Positions 47,651-57,188 of a stretch of 64,000 nt of DNA are shown here, piece by piece. The position numbers were made by a program, and so were the translations under genes. Within the stretch, counting starts at the first letter, position 1. Every line of letters begins with the position of its first letter. The stretch comes from Corynebacterium hylobatis (GTDB lineage Bacteria; Actinomycetota; Actinomycetes; Mycobacteriales; Mycobacteriaceae). The notes below the pieces were generated by a model that was given only the letters and a program-made list of their open reading frames with translations, ran no database searches and was not told the DNA's origin. The stretch is taken from assembly GCF_003955685.1 (NCBI RefSeq), contig NZ_RXHJ01000010.1, positions 1-64,000 of the forward strand. Direction: 5' to 3'.

Positions 47651-48996
47651 GCAGCAGCACCGGCGCCTTCACCAGGGGATACCGGGCCTGGCAGTCGATG
47701 ATGGAGTCCCGGCCGGGCTTCGACTACCTCATGCTGCGCACCACGGTCTTCCTCCTCACCGGCATCGGTGTGGTCATGGTCATGTCCTCCTCGATGACCT
47801 GGTCGGTCATCGAGGGCTCCACCGTCTGGGGCCAGTCCCTGCGCCAGGGCCTCATGGTCGTCCTCGGCCTCCTCACCTTCTGGGCTGCCCTGCGGGTCCC
47901 ACCGGCCACCGTCCGCCGCATCGCCCCCTGGCTCATGATCATCTCCCTCCTCCTCCTGGTGGCGGTGCTCATCCCGGGTATCGGTGAGGGCAGCGAGGAG
48001 GTCGGCTCCCAGTCGTGGATCCGCGTCGGTTCCGTTGGCCTGCAGCCCTCCGAACTGGCCAAGGTCGCCATCGCGGTGTGGGGTGCCGCCTACCTCGCCG
48101 ACCGCAACGACACCCGCATGAGCAGGAGCAGCCCCTTCACCATCTACCTCGGGGTCATGGTCGCGATGACCGGGCTCATCGCCGCCCAGGGTGACCTCGG
48201 CATGACCGCCAGCTTCGCGCTGGTGGGCATGTTCACCTTCGTCTTCGCCGGCGGCAGCCTCAGGATCGTCCTGCTCGCCGGCGCCGCTGCCGCGCTGGGG
48301 CTGGTGGCCATCCTGGTCGGCGGCGGTTTCCGCTCCAACCGCTTCACCGTCTACTTCGACGCACTCTTCGGCCGCTTCGAGGACACCCAGGGCGCAGCCT
48401 TCCAGTCCTACCAGGGCTTCCTCTCCCTGGCCGACGGTTCCCTCTTCGGTGTCGGCCTCGGCCAGTCCCGCGCGAAGTGGTTCTACCTGCCCGAGGCGAA
48501 GAACGACTTCATCTTCGCCATCATCGGTGAGGAACTCGGCCTGTGGGGCGGGGCACTGGTGATCATCCTCTTCGCCACCCTCGGCTACTTCGGCTACCGC
48601 ACCGCCACCCGGGCGCAGAACCAGTTCCAGTCCCTCATGGCCGCTGCCCTGACCGCCGGCGTGGTCTCCCAGGCCTTCATCAACATCGGCTACGTCGTCG
48701 GGCTGATGCCCGTCACCGGTATCCAGCTGCCGATGATCTCCGCGGGCGGCACCTCCGCGATCATCACCCTCGGTTCCATGGGGTTGCTCGCCTCCGTCGC
48801 CCGCCATGAACCGGAGGCGGTCTCCGCGATGCAGTCCTACGGCCGCCCCTTCTTCGACCGCTTCTTCCTGCTGCCCGAACCCGCCGTGCGGAAGGCGGCG
48901 ACGGCCCGGGAACGCCGGACGCAGGCCCGCTTCGGCGCACCCGTGACTGGTACCGTCAGAGAACATGACCGGCCCCAACCCGACAGGAGACGGTGA
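47647..48996 (+). CDS. ftsW: Septal peptidoglycan polymerase FtsW (SEDS family)
   Basis: SEDS glycosyltransferase that polymerises lipid II at the septum with FtsI; 449 residues, about ten helices. It has SRAKWFYLPEAKNDFIFAIIGEE and the catalytic-loop and GLMPVTGIQLPMISAGGTS signatures of the family. The hydrophilic C-terminus is Arg-rich. ATG 47647 overlaps murD; murG starts 3 bases after its stop. Confidence 0.95.
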   Translation: MSSSTGAFTRGYRAWQSMMESRPGFDYLMLRTTVFLLTGIGVVMVMSSSMTWSVIEGSTVWGQSLRQGLMVVLGLLTFWAALRVPPATVRRIAPWLMIISLLLLVAVLIPGIGEGSEEVGSQSWIRVGSVGLQPSELAKVAIAVWGAAYLADRNDTRMSRSSPFTIYLGVMVAMTGLIAAQGDLGMTASFALVGMFTFVFAGGSLRIVLLAGAAAALGLVAILVGGGFRSNRFTVYFDALFGRFEDTQGAAFQSYQGFLSLADGSLFGVGLGQSRAKWFYLPEAKNDFIFAIIGEELGLWGGALVIILFATLGYFGYRTATRAQNQFQSLMAAALTAGVVSQAFINIGYVVGLMPVTGIQLPMISAGGTSAIITLGSMGLLASVARHEPEAVSAMQSYGRPFFDRFFLLPEPAVRKAATARERRTQARFGAPVTGTVREHDRPQPDRRR

Positions 48997-48999
48997 CCC

Positions 49000-50082
49000 A
49001 TGCCCGCACCCCAAGACACCCTGAGCGTGGTCGTCGCCGGCGGGGGCACCGCCGGCCACGTCGAACCCGCGCTGGCGGTGGCTGAGGCCCTCGTCGAGCA
49101 GCACGGCGCCACCGTCACCGCCCTGGGCACCCCGCGCGGCCTGGAACGTGACCTCGTCCCCGCCCGCGGCTTCGACCTCCGCCTCATCGACCCGGTACCT
49201 GTACCGCGGCGACCCAACCTCGACCTGTTCAAGCTGCCGGTCCGGGTGGTCAAGGCGGTACGCCAGACCCGGGAGATCCTCCGCGACGTGCAGGCCGACG
49301 CCCTCATCGGTTTCGGCGGCTACGTCTCCGCCCCCGGCTACCTGGCGGCCCGCTCGCTGGGCATCCCGTTCTTCGTCCACGAGGCCAACGCCCGCGCCGG
49401 GCTGGCCAATAAACTCGGTGTGCGCCTCGGTGGCACCGGCTTCAACGCGGTGGCCGGTTCAGGGATGCCCGGCGAGGTCGTCGGCATCCCCGTCCGCGCA
49501 GGATTGCGCAGCGGTGACATGCAGGCCGCGGCCGAACGTGCCCGTGAGCAGTGGGGGCTCGATCCGGAACGGCGCACCCTGCTGGTCACCGGCGGTTCCC
49601 AGGGGGCGGTGAGCCTCAACCGGGCGGTGGCCGGCGCGGTGGACACACTGACCACCGCCGGAGGATTCCAGGTGCTGCACGCCTACGGCAGACGCAACAC
49701 CGCCCCCGCCCCCCACGAGCACTATGTCCCCCTGCCTTATATCGGGGACATGGCGGCCGCCTACGCCGTCGCAGATCTCATCGTCTGCCGTTCCGGCGCG
49801 ATGACCGTCGCCGAGGTCACCGCCTCGGGCCTGCCTGCCGTCTACGTCCCCCTGCCGCACGGCAACGGTGAGCAGGCGCTCAATGCCACTGATGTGGTCG
49901 CCGCCGGTGCCGCCCGTCTTGTCGGTGACGCCGAGTTCGACGCGGACCGGCTGGTCGCCGAGGTCACCGGCATCCTCGGTGACGGGGATACCCTCGAGAC
50001 CATGCGGGCGGCCGCCCGGGGGCACTCCGCAGGGGATACCGCAGCGTATCTGGCTGCTGCGGTCGCTGCGGCGTTAGAATGA
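49000..50082 (+). CDS. murG: UDP-GlcNAc:lipid I N-acetylglucosaminyltransferase (MurG)
   Basis: GT28 enzyme forming lipid II at the inner membrane face; 360 residues. Signatures are AGGGTAGHVEPALAVAEAL, HEANARAGLANK, GGSQGAVSLNR and CRSGAMTVAEV. A TAGAAT -10-like box overlaps its stop codon (50075-50080) and may give murC an internal promoter. Confidence 0.95.
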   Translation: MPAPQDTLSVVVAGGGTAGHVEPALAVAEALVEQHGATVTALGTPRGLERDLVPARGFDLRLIDPVPVPRRPNLDLFKLPVRVVKAVRQTREILRDVQADALIGFGGYVSAPGYLAARSLGIPFFVHEANARAGLANKLGVRLGGTGFNAVAGSGMPGEVVGIPVRAGLRSGDMQAAAERAREQWGLDPERRTLLVTGGSQGAVSLNRAVAGAVDTLTTAGGFQVLHAYGRRNTAPAPHEHYVPLPYIGDMAAAYAVADLIVCRSGAMTVAEVTASGLPAVYVPLPHGNGEQALNATDVVAAGAARLVGDAEFDADRLVAEVTGILGDGDTLETMRAAARGHSAGDTAAYLAAAVAAALE

Positions 50083-50120
50083 CCTGTCCGTCCCACCCAC
50101 ACCCAGGAGCCTGAAATTCC

Positions 50121-51548
50121 GTGACCGATTCTGTCGACCTCTCCCGCGTCCACCTCATCGGCATCGGCGGTTCCGGCATGTCCGGGGTTGCCCGCATCCT
50201 GCTTGACCGGGGCGCGGTGGTCACCGGCTCCGACGTGAAGGACTCCCGCCCCGTCCGGGCTCTGCGCTCGGCGGGCGCGCTTGTTGCGGTGGGCCACGAG
50301 GCGGAGAATCTCCGCCTGGCGGGGGAGCCGCCGACCGTGGTTGTCGTCTCCTTCGCCGCGATCCCGCAGGACAATCCGGAACTGACCGCCGCCCGCGAGC
50401 TGGCCATCCCGGTCATCCGCCGCTCGGATCTGCTCGGTGAGCTGATGAGCGGGCGTCGCCAGGTGCTCTTCGCGGGTACCCACGGCAAGACCTCCACCAC
50501 CTCCATGGCGGTGGCTGCGATGCAGGCCGCGGGCATGGATCCCAGCTTCGCCATCGGCGGCCAGCTCAACCGCTCGGGCACCAACGCCCACCACGGCACC
50601 GGGGACAGTTTCGTGGCGGAGGCCGATGAATCGGACGCCTCCCTGCTGCGGTACTGCCCCGACATCGCGGTGGTGACCAACATTGAGCCGGACCACCTCG
50701 ACTTCTTCGGCACCGCCGAGGCCTACCACCGGGTCTTCGACGATTTCGCCGGCCGCCTCACCCCGTCCGGCCATCTGGTGGTCTGCCTTGATGACGTCCA
50801 TGCAGCGGAGCTGGGTGAGCGCTGCCTGGAGCGTGGCGTGAACGTGCTGGGTTACGGCACGACCGCGGCCGCTGCGCTGCACCCGTCGATCCCGGTCGGC
50901 GCGGAAGTCCTCAGCTCGGACGTCACCGACGAAGGTTCGGTGGCGCATGTGCGCATCGGTGACCGGGATCTGACAGTCCACCTGCAGATCCCCGGCCAGC
51001 ACATGGTGCTCAACGGGGCGGGCGCGCTGCTGGCAGGCCACCTCGCCGGCGGGGACCCGGTGCTGCTCGCCGAGGGGCTGAGCGATTTCAACGGTGTGCG
51101 CCGGCGTTTCGAGTACCGGGGCACCGTTGGGGGAGTGCGTGTCTACGACGATTATGCGCACCACCCCACCGAGGTGACGGCGGTGCTGCAGGCCGCCCGC
51201 CAGAAGGTCGGGGCGGAGGGCACCGGTGCGCGCGTCATCGTCGTCTTCCAGCCGCACCTGTACTCCCGCACCATCGAGTTCGCGGCCGAGTTCGCCACGG
51301 CGCTCTCGCTTGCCGACGCCGCCGTGGTCCTCGACATCTTCGGCGCCCGGGAGAAGCCGGTCGAGGGGGTCAGTTCCCGCATCATCATCGACTCGATGAC
51401 CGCGGAGCAGGTTGTCTACGAACCGGACTTCTCCCAGGCCCCGGAGACCGTGCGCCGCCTGGTGGAGGAGGGGGATCTCGTGCTCACCATGGGTGCGGGC
51501 AACGTCACCCTCCTGGCCGGGGAGATCCTCGCCACGTTGGGTGAATGA
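50121..51548 (+). CDS. murC: UDP-MurNAc:L-alanine ligase (MurC)
   Basis: First Mur ligase, adding L-alanine to UDP-MurNAc; 475 residues. It has [17 protein letters not shown], the P-loop [13 protein letters not shown] and [14 protein letters not shown]. The GTG at 50121 lies 38 bases after murG. Its TGA overlaps the ftsQ ATG by four bases. Confidence 0.95.
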   Translation: MTDSVDLSRVHLIGIGGSGMSGVARILLDRGAVVTGSDVKDSRPVRALRSAGALVAVGHEAENLRLAGEPPTVVVVSFAAIPQDNPELTAARELAIPVIRRSDLLGELMSGRRQVLFAGTHGKTSTTSMAVAAMQAAGMDPSFAIGGQLNRSGTNAHHGTGDSFVAEADESDASLLRYCPDIAVVTNIEPDHLDFFGTAEAYHRVFDDFAGRLTPSGHLVVCLDDVHAAELGERCLERGVNVLGYGTTAAAALHPSIPVGAEVLSSDVTDEGSVAHVRIGDRDLTVHLQIPGQHMVLNGAGALLAGHLAGGDPVLLAEGLSDFNGVRRRFEYRGTVGGVRVYDDYAHHPTEVTAVLQAARQKVGAEGTGARVIVVFQPHLYSRTIEFAAEFATALSLADAAVVLDIFGAREKPVEGVSSRIIIDSMTAEQVVYEPDFSQAPETVRRLVEEGDLVLTMGAGNVTLLAGEILATLGE

Positions 51549-52195
51549 TGCCCCGGAAGAAGATTCTCCTCGGCGTGGCCGGGGTGCTCGCCCTGCTGGC
51601 CGTGATCGTCGGCCTGCTCTGGGTGCTGCCCGTCCTGCGGGTGTCGGAGTATGCGGTCACCGGCAACGTGCACACCCCGGAGGAACAGGTCATCGAGGCC
51701 ACCGGTGTCGCTGAGGGTGAGAACCTCGCCCGCGTGGACGCCGGCCGGGCGGCGCGCGGGGTGGCGGACCTGCCCTGGGTGCACAGCGCGACCGTCACCC
51801 GCGGCTGGCCGGGTACCCTGGAGGTGGCCATCACGGAACGCCGCGCGGTCCTCTACACCCGGGAGGACGACGGCGAACACCTCATCGATGAGGGCGGGGT
51901 ACCGTTCATCATCGCCACCCCACCTGAGGATGCGGTGGAGGTGACCGGGGAACCGGAGTCCTTCAGTGGCATCGCCGGGGCTGTCGCCTCCCTGCCGGAC
52001 CATATCCGCGCCATGGTGGCCTCCGTGGACGCCCCCGGCCCCCACGAGCTGACCCTCCACCTGCATGACGGGCGGACGGTCTACTGGGGGGCGCCGGAGA
52101 ACAACCACGACAAGTCCGTGGCGATGCAGACCGTGATCCAACGCGAGGGGCAGCACTGGAATGTGTCCAACCCCGCGATGGTCACTGTGCGTTAA
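51545..52195 (+). CDS. ftsQ: Divisome protein FtsQ
   Basis: 216-residue bitopic protein. It has a short basic cytoplasmic start (MMPRKK), one membrane helix (about 7-29), an extracellular POTRA domain ([22 protein letters not shown]) and a beta domain. It recruits the FtsL/FtsB-like partners. As in other corynebacteria no ftsA follows, and ftsZ is next. ATG 51545 or 51548 are both possible. Confidence 0.92.
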   Translation: MMPRKKILLGVAGVLALLAVIVGLLWVLPVLRVSEYAVTGNVHTPEEQVIEATGVAEGENLARVDAGRAARGVADLPWVHSATVTRGWPGTLEVAITERRAVLYTREDDGEHLIDEGGVPFIIATPPEDAVEVTGEPESFSGIAGAVASLPDHIRAMVASVDAPGPHELTLHLHDGRTVYWGAPENNHDKSVAMQTVIQREGQHWNVSNPAMVTVR

Positions 52196-52213
52196 AAACG
52201 CACGTCAACAACC

Positions 52214-52230
52214 CTTAACCTGAGGTTGAG
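52214..52230. promoter_or_regulatory. 17-base inverted repeat upstream of ftsZ
   Basis: CTTAACCTGAGGTTGAG is a palindrome with one mismatch, 113 bases before the ftsZ start in the ftsQ-ftsZ gap. The TTAACCT inside it could also act as a -10. Confidence 0.5.
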
Positions 52231-52342
52231 AGTGTGGACACGCCGCCGAAATGTCCCGGGATTCGGGCGGGCGGTGGCCCATGATGGATACAACCTCGTT
52301 CCAAATTTCACTTAACTTCCCCGAAAGGCGCGGCCAGAACCC

Positions 52343-53545
52343 ATGACCTCACCGAACAACTACCTCGCCGTCATCAAGGTCGTCGGCGTCGGCGGCGGCG
52401 GCGTCAACGCCGTCAACCGCATGATCGAAGAGGGCCTGAAGGGTGTCGAGTTCGTCGCAATCAACACGGACTCCCAGGCACTGCTCTTCTCTGACGCCGA
52501 CACCAAGCTCGACATCGGCCGTGAGGCCACCCGTGGCCTGGGCGCCGGCGCCAACCCGGAGGTCGGCCGCACCTCCGCCGAGGACCACAAATCCGAGATT
52601 GAGGAGACCCTCAAGGGCGCGGACATGGTCTTCGTCACCGCCGGCGAGGGCGGCGGCACCGGTACCGGTGCCGCCCCGGTCGTCGCCGGCATCGCCAAGA
52701 AGCTCGGCGCCCTGACCGTCGGTGTAGTGACCAAGCCCTTCAAGTTCGAGGGCCCGCGCCGTACCCGCCAGGCGGAGGCCGGCATCGAGGAGCTGCGCCA
52801 GGTCTGCGACACCCTCATCGTCATCCCCAACGACCGCCTCCTCCAGCTGGGCGATGCCACCCTGTCCATGATGGAGGCCTTCCGTGCCGCGGATGAGGTG
52901 CTGCACAACGGTGTCCAGGGCATCACCAACCTGATCGTCACCCCGGGTGTGATCAACGTGGACTTCGCGGATGTCCGCTCCGTCATGTCTGACGCCGGTT
53001 CCGCCCTCATGGGCGTGGGTTCCGCCCGCGGGGACAACCGGGTCATGGACGCGACCATGCAGGCGATCAACTCGCCGCTGCTCGAGTCCACCATGGAGGG
53101 CGCGAAGGGTCTGCTGCTGTCCGTGGCCGGCGCCTCCGACCTCGGCCTCATGGAGGTCAATGAGGCGATGAGCATCGTCCAGGAGAAGGGCGACCCGGAC
53201 GCCAACATTATCTTCGGCACGATCATCGACGACAACCTCGGCGACGAGACCCGCGTGACCATCATCGCCACCGGTTTCGACGCCGCGAAGAACAACCCGC
53301 CGGCCAACGCCCCCGGGACCCCGACCCCGGCGGAGAACCCCACCCCGGCTCCGGTCCAGGATGATTCCGCCCGCGGCCGCCTCTTCGAGGAGCGCGAGAA
53401 GCCGGCCCCGACCCCGCCGCCCGCCCCGGCCCAGGACGACCCCGGCCGCCACCATCACCGCAGCGGTTCCAGCAGCGGCCTGTTCACCTCCTCCCGCCCG
53501 GAGCGCCGGGATGACGACCTCGATGTGCCCGACTTCCTGCGCTAA
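52343..53545 (+). CDS. ftsZ: Cell division GTPase FtsZ
   Basis: Tubulin-like GTPase forming the Z ring; 400 residues. It has [13 protein letters not shown], the GTP-binding [10 protein letters not shown] (103-112) and NTDSQAL. A Pro-rich variable linker (from about 315) leads to the conserved C-terminal peptide [11 protein letters not shown], which binds SepF and other partners. The ATG at 52343 is preceded by CGAAAGGCG. The TAA stop is part of the -10 of the next gene. Confidence 0.97.
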   Translation: MTSPNNYLAVIKVVGVGGGGVNAVNRMIEEGLKGVEFVAINTDSQALLFSDADTKLDIGREATRGLGAGANPEVGRTSAEDHKSEIEETLKGADMVFVTAGEGGGTGTGAAPVVAGIAKKLGALTVGVVTKPFKFEGPRRTRQAEAGIEELRQVCDTLIVIPNDRLLQLGDATLSMMEAFRAADEVLHNGVQGITNLIVTPGVINVDFADVRSVMSDAGSALMGVGSARGDNRVMDATMQAINSPLLESTMEGAKGLLLSVAGASDLGLMEVNEAMSIVQEKGDPDANIIFGTIIDDNLGDETRVTIIATGFDAAKNNPPANAPGTPTPAENPTPAPVQDDSARGRLFEEREKPAPTPPPAPAQDDPGRHHHRSGSSSGLFTSSRPERRDDDLDVPDFLR

Positions 53546-53548
53546 CCT
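53543..53548 (+). promoter_or_regulatory. pgeF -10 element inside the ftsZ stop codon
   Basis: TAACCT ends 7 bases before ATG 53556, and its first three bases are the ftsZ stop codon. pgeF can therefore be made from a leaderless transcript as well as by read-through. Confidence 0.5.
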
Positions 53549-53555
53549 CTAGGGC

Positions 53556-54287
53556 ATGTCCCTGCGCAATGAGAACGAGGCTGCACGCCCCGTCCGCATG
53601 GTGTTCACCACCCGTGCGGGCGGGGCGTCGTCGTCCCCCTATGAATCCTTCAACCTGGGCGACCACGTCGGCGATGACGCCGGCACCGTCGCCGCCAACC
53701 GTGACCGCCTCGCCGGGGTGCTCGGCCTGGATCCGGGTGAGATCGTGTGGATGGAACAGGTGCACTCCAACAATGTCGCCGTCGTCGACGGCCCGCAGGC
53801 CGGCCCTGTGGAGACCACCGATGCTCTGGTGACCACCCGCCGGGGCCTGGCCCTGGCCGTCCTCGTGGCCGACTGCGTGCCGGTGCTGCTGGCCGACCAC
53901 ACTCACGGTGTGATCGCCGCCGCCCACGCCGGTCGCATGGGGGCCCGCAACGGGATCATCCCCCGCACCGTAGCGAAGATGGTCGAGTTGGGTGCCACCC
54001 CGGGCAGCATCCAGGTGCTGCTGGGCCCGGCGGCCTCCGGACGGAACTACGAGGTGCCGGCGGAGATGGCCGCGGACGTCGAGAAGCATCTGCCCGGTTC
54101 GCGGACCCGCACGGAGCAGGGTACGCCGGGCATCGACGTGCGCGCCGGTCTGGTGCGCCAGCTCATGGGCCTGGGGGTGACCGCCATCGAGGCGGACCCG
54201 CGCTGCACCATCGAGGACACCGATTTCTTCTCCCACCGCCGCGAAGGCACCACCGGGCGACAGGCGGGGCTGGTGTGGCTGCCGTGA
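53556..54287 (+). CDS. pgeF: Peptidoglycan editing factor PgeF (YfiH, laccase-domain family)
   Basis: 243 residues of the DUF152/YfiH fold. In Escherichia coli this family removes L-Ser wrongly added in place of L-Ala in muropeptide precursors; older labels are polyphenol oxidase or laccase. Family features are MEQVHSNNV, TDALVTTRRGLALAVLVADCVPVLL and AAHAGRMGARNG, which carry the Cys/His metal ligands. The link to MurC-type fidelity fits its place after ftsZ. Its TGA overlaps the yggS GTG. Confidence 0.9.
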   Translation: MSLRNENEAARPVRMVFTTRAGGASSSPYESFNLGDHVGDDAGTVAANRDRLAGVLGLDPGEIVWMEQVHSNNVAVVDGPQAGPVETTDALVTTRRGLALAVLVADCVPVLLADHTHGVIAAAHAGRMGARNGIIPRTVAKMVELGATPGSIQVLLGPAASGRNYEVPAEMAADVEKHLPGSRTRTEQGTPGIDVRAGLVRQLMGLGVTAIEADPRCTIEDTDFFSHRREGTTGRQAGLVWLP

Positions 54288-54988
54288 CACGTACCGAGGA
54301 ACTGCGTACCAACCTGGCTGCCGTCCGCGCGCGTATCGACGCCGCCGCCGAGGCCGCCGGCCGCGACCCGCAGGAGATCCGCCTGCTGCCGGTGACCAAA
54401 TTCCACCCGGCCGCCGACCTGCGGCTGCTCGTTGAACTCGGCGCGGCCGATGTCGCCGAGAACCGCGAGCAGGAGGCCCGCGGCAAGGCCGCCGAGGTAC
54501 CCGAGGCCCGTATCCACATGATCGGGCAGGTCCAGACGAAGAAGGCTAATTCCGTCGCCCGCTGGGCCGCCAGCGTCCACTCGGTCGACTCCGTCCGCCT
54601 GGCCCAGGCCCTTGACCGCGGCATGGCACTGGCCCTGGAACGCGGCGACCGCACCACCGATGTGCTGCCCGTCTACCTGCAGCTCTCCGCCGACGGGGAT
54701 CCCGCCCGCGGGGGAGTGCTCGAGGAGGACCTCGACGAGCTGGTGCAGGTCGTCGAGGAGGCGGAACACCTGGAACTGGCCGGCCTCATGGTTGTGCCGC
54801 CCCTGGACTCCGCGGCCGGGGAGGTCTTCGACCGGGCCCGCAGGCTGTGCGGGAAAATCGCGGAACAGACCGGTCGGCCGATGGAGCTGTCCGCCGGGAT
54901 GTCGGGCGATCTGGAGGAGGCCGTGGCCCGGGGCTCGAACGTCGTGCGTGTCGGTACTGGTGTGCTCGGCGCCAGACCGTTACCCTAG
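54284..54988 (+). CDS. yggS: PLP homeostasis protein (YggS/YBL036C family)
   Basis: 234-residue single-domain PLP-binding TIM barrel that buffers pyridoxal phosphate. The PLP lysine is in LLPVTKFHPAADL near residue 36. GENREQEA-like and HMIGQVQTKKAN segments and LSAGMSGDLEEAVARGSN are family marks. GTG 54284 overlaps the pgeF stop; the longer upstream frame is a shadow of pgeF. Conserved neighbours ftsZ and sepF confirm the assignment. Confidence 0.93.
   Translation: MTRTEELRTNLAAVRARIDAAAEAAGRDPQEIRLLPVTKFHPAADLRLLVELGAADVAENREQEARGKAAEVPEARIHMIGQVQTKKANSVARWAASVHSVDSVRLAQALDRGMALALERGDRTTDVLPVYLQLSADGDPARGGVLEEDLDELVQVVEEAEHLELAGLMVVPPLDSAAGEVFDRARRLCGKIAEQTGRPMELSAGMSGDLEEAVARGSNVVRVGTGVLGARPLP
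54981..54986 (+). promoter_or_regulatory. sepF -10 element
   Basis: TACCCT overlaps the yggS stop codon; transcription would begin near 54993, giving a leader of about 65 bases with a GGGAGGAT SD. Confidence 0.4.
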
Positions 54989-55057
54989 GGAACAACAAAC
55001 GACAAAAGCCCCGTGTCAGCCGCGTCTACGGGAAACCTTCCCGGGAGGATCAACCAT

Positions 55058-55534
55058 ATGTCCATCATCAGGAACGCCAAGGAGTTCTTCGGCCTCACTC
55101 CGGTCGACATGGAGCACGAGGACGCCTACTACGACGACGACCCGCAGTACCGCTCCAGCGGGTCCGCCGCCTACACCCCGGCACCCACCCCGGCCCCGGC
55201 CCGGGACTACGGCTACTCCTCCGCATACGGGGAGCGTCCCCGCTACACCCCGCAGGCGAAGCTGGTCGCTGTCGAGGTCAGCACCTACAACCAGGCCGCC
55301 GAGATCGGCGAGCCCTTCCGCAACGGCGACGCGGTTGTCTTCGACCTCAGCCGCATGGAGTCCGGCGACAAAAAGCGCATCGTCGATTTCGCGGCGGGTC
55401 TGTGCTTCGCCCTGCGCGGCGGCATGGTCAACGTGTCCAAGCACATCGACACTGACCGCACCGTCTTCGCCATCACCCCGGAGGGTGCTGATTTCAGCCA
55501 GATCGAACTGGAGCGCGCCGCCGGCCTGCGCTGA
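55058..55534 (+). CDS. sepF: Cell division protein SepF
   Basis: 158 residues. It has an N-terminal amphipathic membrane-binding helix (MSIIRNAKEFFGL), an acidic and Pro-rich linker, and a C-terminal DUF552 domain (about 75-155, AVVFDLSRMESGDKKRIVDFAAGL). SepF bundles FtsZ and ties it to the membrane; in actinobacteria it replaces FtsA. ATG 55058 has GGGAGGAT upstream. A terminator follows. Confidence 0.94.
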   Translation: MSIIRNAKEFFGLTPVDMEHEDAYYDDDPQYRSSGSAAYTPAPTPAPARDYGYSSAYGERPRYTPQAKLVAVEVSTYNQAAEIGEPFRNGDAVVFDLSRMESGDKKRIVDFAAGLCFALRGGMVNVSKHIDTDRTVFAITPEGADFSQIELERAAGLR

Positions 55535-55553
55535 CCCGCACGCTTCAAGGCAT

Positions 55554-55590
55554 CAGGCGTCCCGCTCACGGCGGGGCGCCTGTGTTTTTT
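55554..55590 (+). terminator. Terminator after sepF
   Basis: CAGGCGTCCCGC pairs with GCGGGGCGCCTG (one bulge); the run TTTTTT follows at 55585-55590. Confidence 0.85.
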
Positions 55591-55604
55591 GGGTCCGGTG
55601 CCGC

Positions 55605-55610
55605 TAGGCT
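55605..55610 (+). promoter_or_regulatory. -10 element of the yggT-like gene, leaderless start
   Basis: TAGGCT, 15 bases after the sepF terminator, ends 8 bases before GTG 55619. Confidence 0.5.
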
Positions 55611-55618
55611 CGGTTCTC

Positions 55619-55912
55619 GTGAGTCTCCTCGGTGCTGTCCTCTATGTCGTCCTCCAGATTTTCGTCCTGATCCTCATCGCGCGAATCGTGATCGAGATGA
55701 TCCAGGCCTTCTCCCGGAATTTCCAGCCGCCGCGCTGGTTCATCTACATCGCTGAGCCGCTCTTCGTGGTCACCGATCCGCCGGTGAAGGCGTTGCGGAA
55801 GATCATCCCGCCACTGCGGTTGGGCAATGTCTCACTCGACATGTCGATCATCGTGCTCTTCATCATTCTGTCGATCCTGCGGGTGATTGTGGTTCAGACC
55901 CTGCTGCGTTGA
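55619..55912 (+). CDS. YggT family membrane protein
   Basis: 97 residues with two membrane helices (LGAVLYVVLQIFVLILIARIV and LDMSIIVLFIILSILRVIVV) around a loop with RNFQPPRWFIYIAEPLF, the YggT signature. It lies between sepF and wag31 in most actinobacteria, so a role in division or polar growth is inferred, not shown. The GTG start is leaderless by promoter position. Confidence 0.9.
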   Translation: MSLLGAVLYVVLQIFVLILIARIVIEMIQAFSRNFQPPRWFIYIAEPLFVVTDPPVKALRKIIPPLRLGNVSLDMSIIVLFIILSILRVIVVQTLLR

Positions 55913-55989
55913 GCTGGCTGAGTGGCCGCTGATCTGAACCTCCGCTAAAGATTCAGGGTGTCCGTCGTCCGGACGTTCCCCTCCGGGGT

Positions 55990-55995
55990 TACACT
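55990..55995 (+). promoter_or_regulatory. wag31 -10 element
   Basis: TACACT, about 100 bases before ATG 56092. It gives wag31 its own promoter downstream of yggT. Confidence 0.45.
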
Positions 55996-56091
55996 TGATC
56001 AGACATTCAAAGTACGATTTCCAGAAACAACTTCGTGTGGGTCGCCCCGCACCGGCCCTCCCGGCCACCACAAAACTCGAAGGGAACGCCA

Positions 56092-57108
56092 ATGCCGCTG
56101 ACACCAGCTGATGTGCACAACGTCGCTTTCAGTAAGCCGCCGATCGGCAAGCGGGGTTACAACGAGGATGAGGTCGATCAGTTCCTCGATCTCGTCGAGG
56201 ACACCCTCGCCCAGCTGCAGGACGACAATGATGACCTCCGTGCGCGGGTGGAGGACGGCGGTGCTCCCGCCGGCGTCGACAAGGGCGCTCTCCGCAAGGA
56301 GATCGAGGCCAAGGTGCGCGGAGAGTACGAGGCCAAGCTGGCCGAGGCACGCAAGGCCACCGAGAAGGCCGAGGCCGAGCTGAAGACCGTCAAGGCCGAC
56401 CTGCAGAAGGCCAGGACTGACGCGGACAAGGCACGTTCCGAGGCCGAGGCCGCGAAGAAGGCACAGGCACAGGGCCCTGCCCAGGCATCCGCGGCTGCAG
56501 CACCCGCTGCCGCGGCCACCCCGGCGGCCTCCGGTGCGGCCAGTGCCGACACCCACATGCAGGCCGCCAAGGTCCTGGGCCTGGCCCAGGAGATGGCCGA
56601 CCGCCTGACCTCCGAGGCGCAGGCTGAGTCCCGCTCCATGCTGGATGAGGCTCGTTCCGCCGCTGAGCAGCAGCTGGCCGAGGCCGACAACAAGGCCAAC
56701 GCACAGCTCACCGAGGCCGACAACAAGGCCAACGCACAGCTGGCGGACGCCGCCAAGCGCGCTGAGCAGCAGCTGGCCGAGGCCGACAACAAGGCCAAGA
56801 CCATGGTCGCCGAGGCCGAGAAGCGCGCCGAGGAGACCACCAGTCAGGCCAACTCCCGCGCCGAGGCCCAGATCCGTCAGGCCGAGGAGAAGGCCAACGC
56901 CCTGCAGGCCGACGCCGAGCGCAAGCACACCGAGATCATGGCCACCGTCAAGCAGCAGCAGACCGCGCTGGAGACCCGCATCAGCGAGCTGCGTGTCTAC
57001 GAGCGCGAGTACCGCACCCGCCTGAAGACCATGATTCAGTCCCAGCTGGAGGAGCTGGAGTCCCGCGGCTCCGCGGCCCCGAACGCCGAGGGCGGCAACC
57101 AGAACTGA
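56092..57108 (+). CDS. wag31: Wag31/DivIVA polar growth organiser
   Basis: 338-residue coiled-coil protein that marks cell poles and recruits the elongation machinery. The N-terminal DivIVA domain (about 1-60) has [20 protein letters not shown] and [16 protein letters not shown] variable Ala/Gln-rich linker (about 125-160) follows. The rest is a coiled coil with eight 11-residue repeats of the [11 protein letters not shown] type, and a conserved end ([14 protein letters not shown]). ATG 56092 has a GAAGGGAA SD. A terminator follows. Confidence 0.96.
   Translation: MPLTPADVHNVAFSKPPIGKRGYNEDEVDQFLDLVEDTLAQLQDDNDDLRARVEDGGAPAGVDKGALRKEIEAKVRGEYEAKLAEARKATEKAEAELKTVKADLQKARTDADKARSEAEAAKKAQAQGPAQASAAAAPAAAATPAASGAASADTHMQAAKVLGLAQEMADRLTSEAQAESRSMLDEARSAAEQQLAEADNKANAQLTEADNKANAQLADAAKRAEQQLAEADNKAKTMVAEAEKRAEETTSQANSRAEAQIRQAEEKANALQADAERKHTEIMATVKQQQTALETRISELRVYEREYRTRLKTMIQSQLEELESRGSAAPNAEGGNQN
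56671..56934 (+). repeat. Eight 33-base (11-residue) repeats in wag31
   Basis: Units begin [55 protein letters not shown] and continue more loosely. Units 1 and 2 are almost identical in DNA. Eleven-residue periodicity is that of hendecad coiled coils. Confidence 0.8.
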
Positions 57109-57136
57109 TCTGACGCCCCACGCTGAGATCACCGCG

Positions 57137-57164
57137 AACTCCCCGTCCCAGGACGGGGAGTTTT
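57137..57164 (+). terminator. Terminator after wag31
   Basis: AACTCCCCGTCC and GGACGGGGAGTT form a perfect 12-base stem with a two-base loop, and the last T's run into TTTTCG. Confidence 0.85.
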
Positions 57165-57176
57165 CGTCGTGTGGGG

Positions 57177-57182
57177 TATAGT
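57177..57182 (+). promoter_or_regulatory. ileS T-box promoter -10
   Basis: TATAGT just after the wag31 terminator; transcription would begin near 57189. Confidence 0.5.
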
Positions 57183-57188
57183 GCTGAG

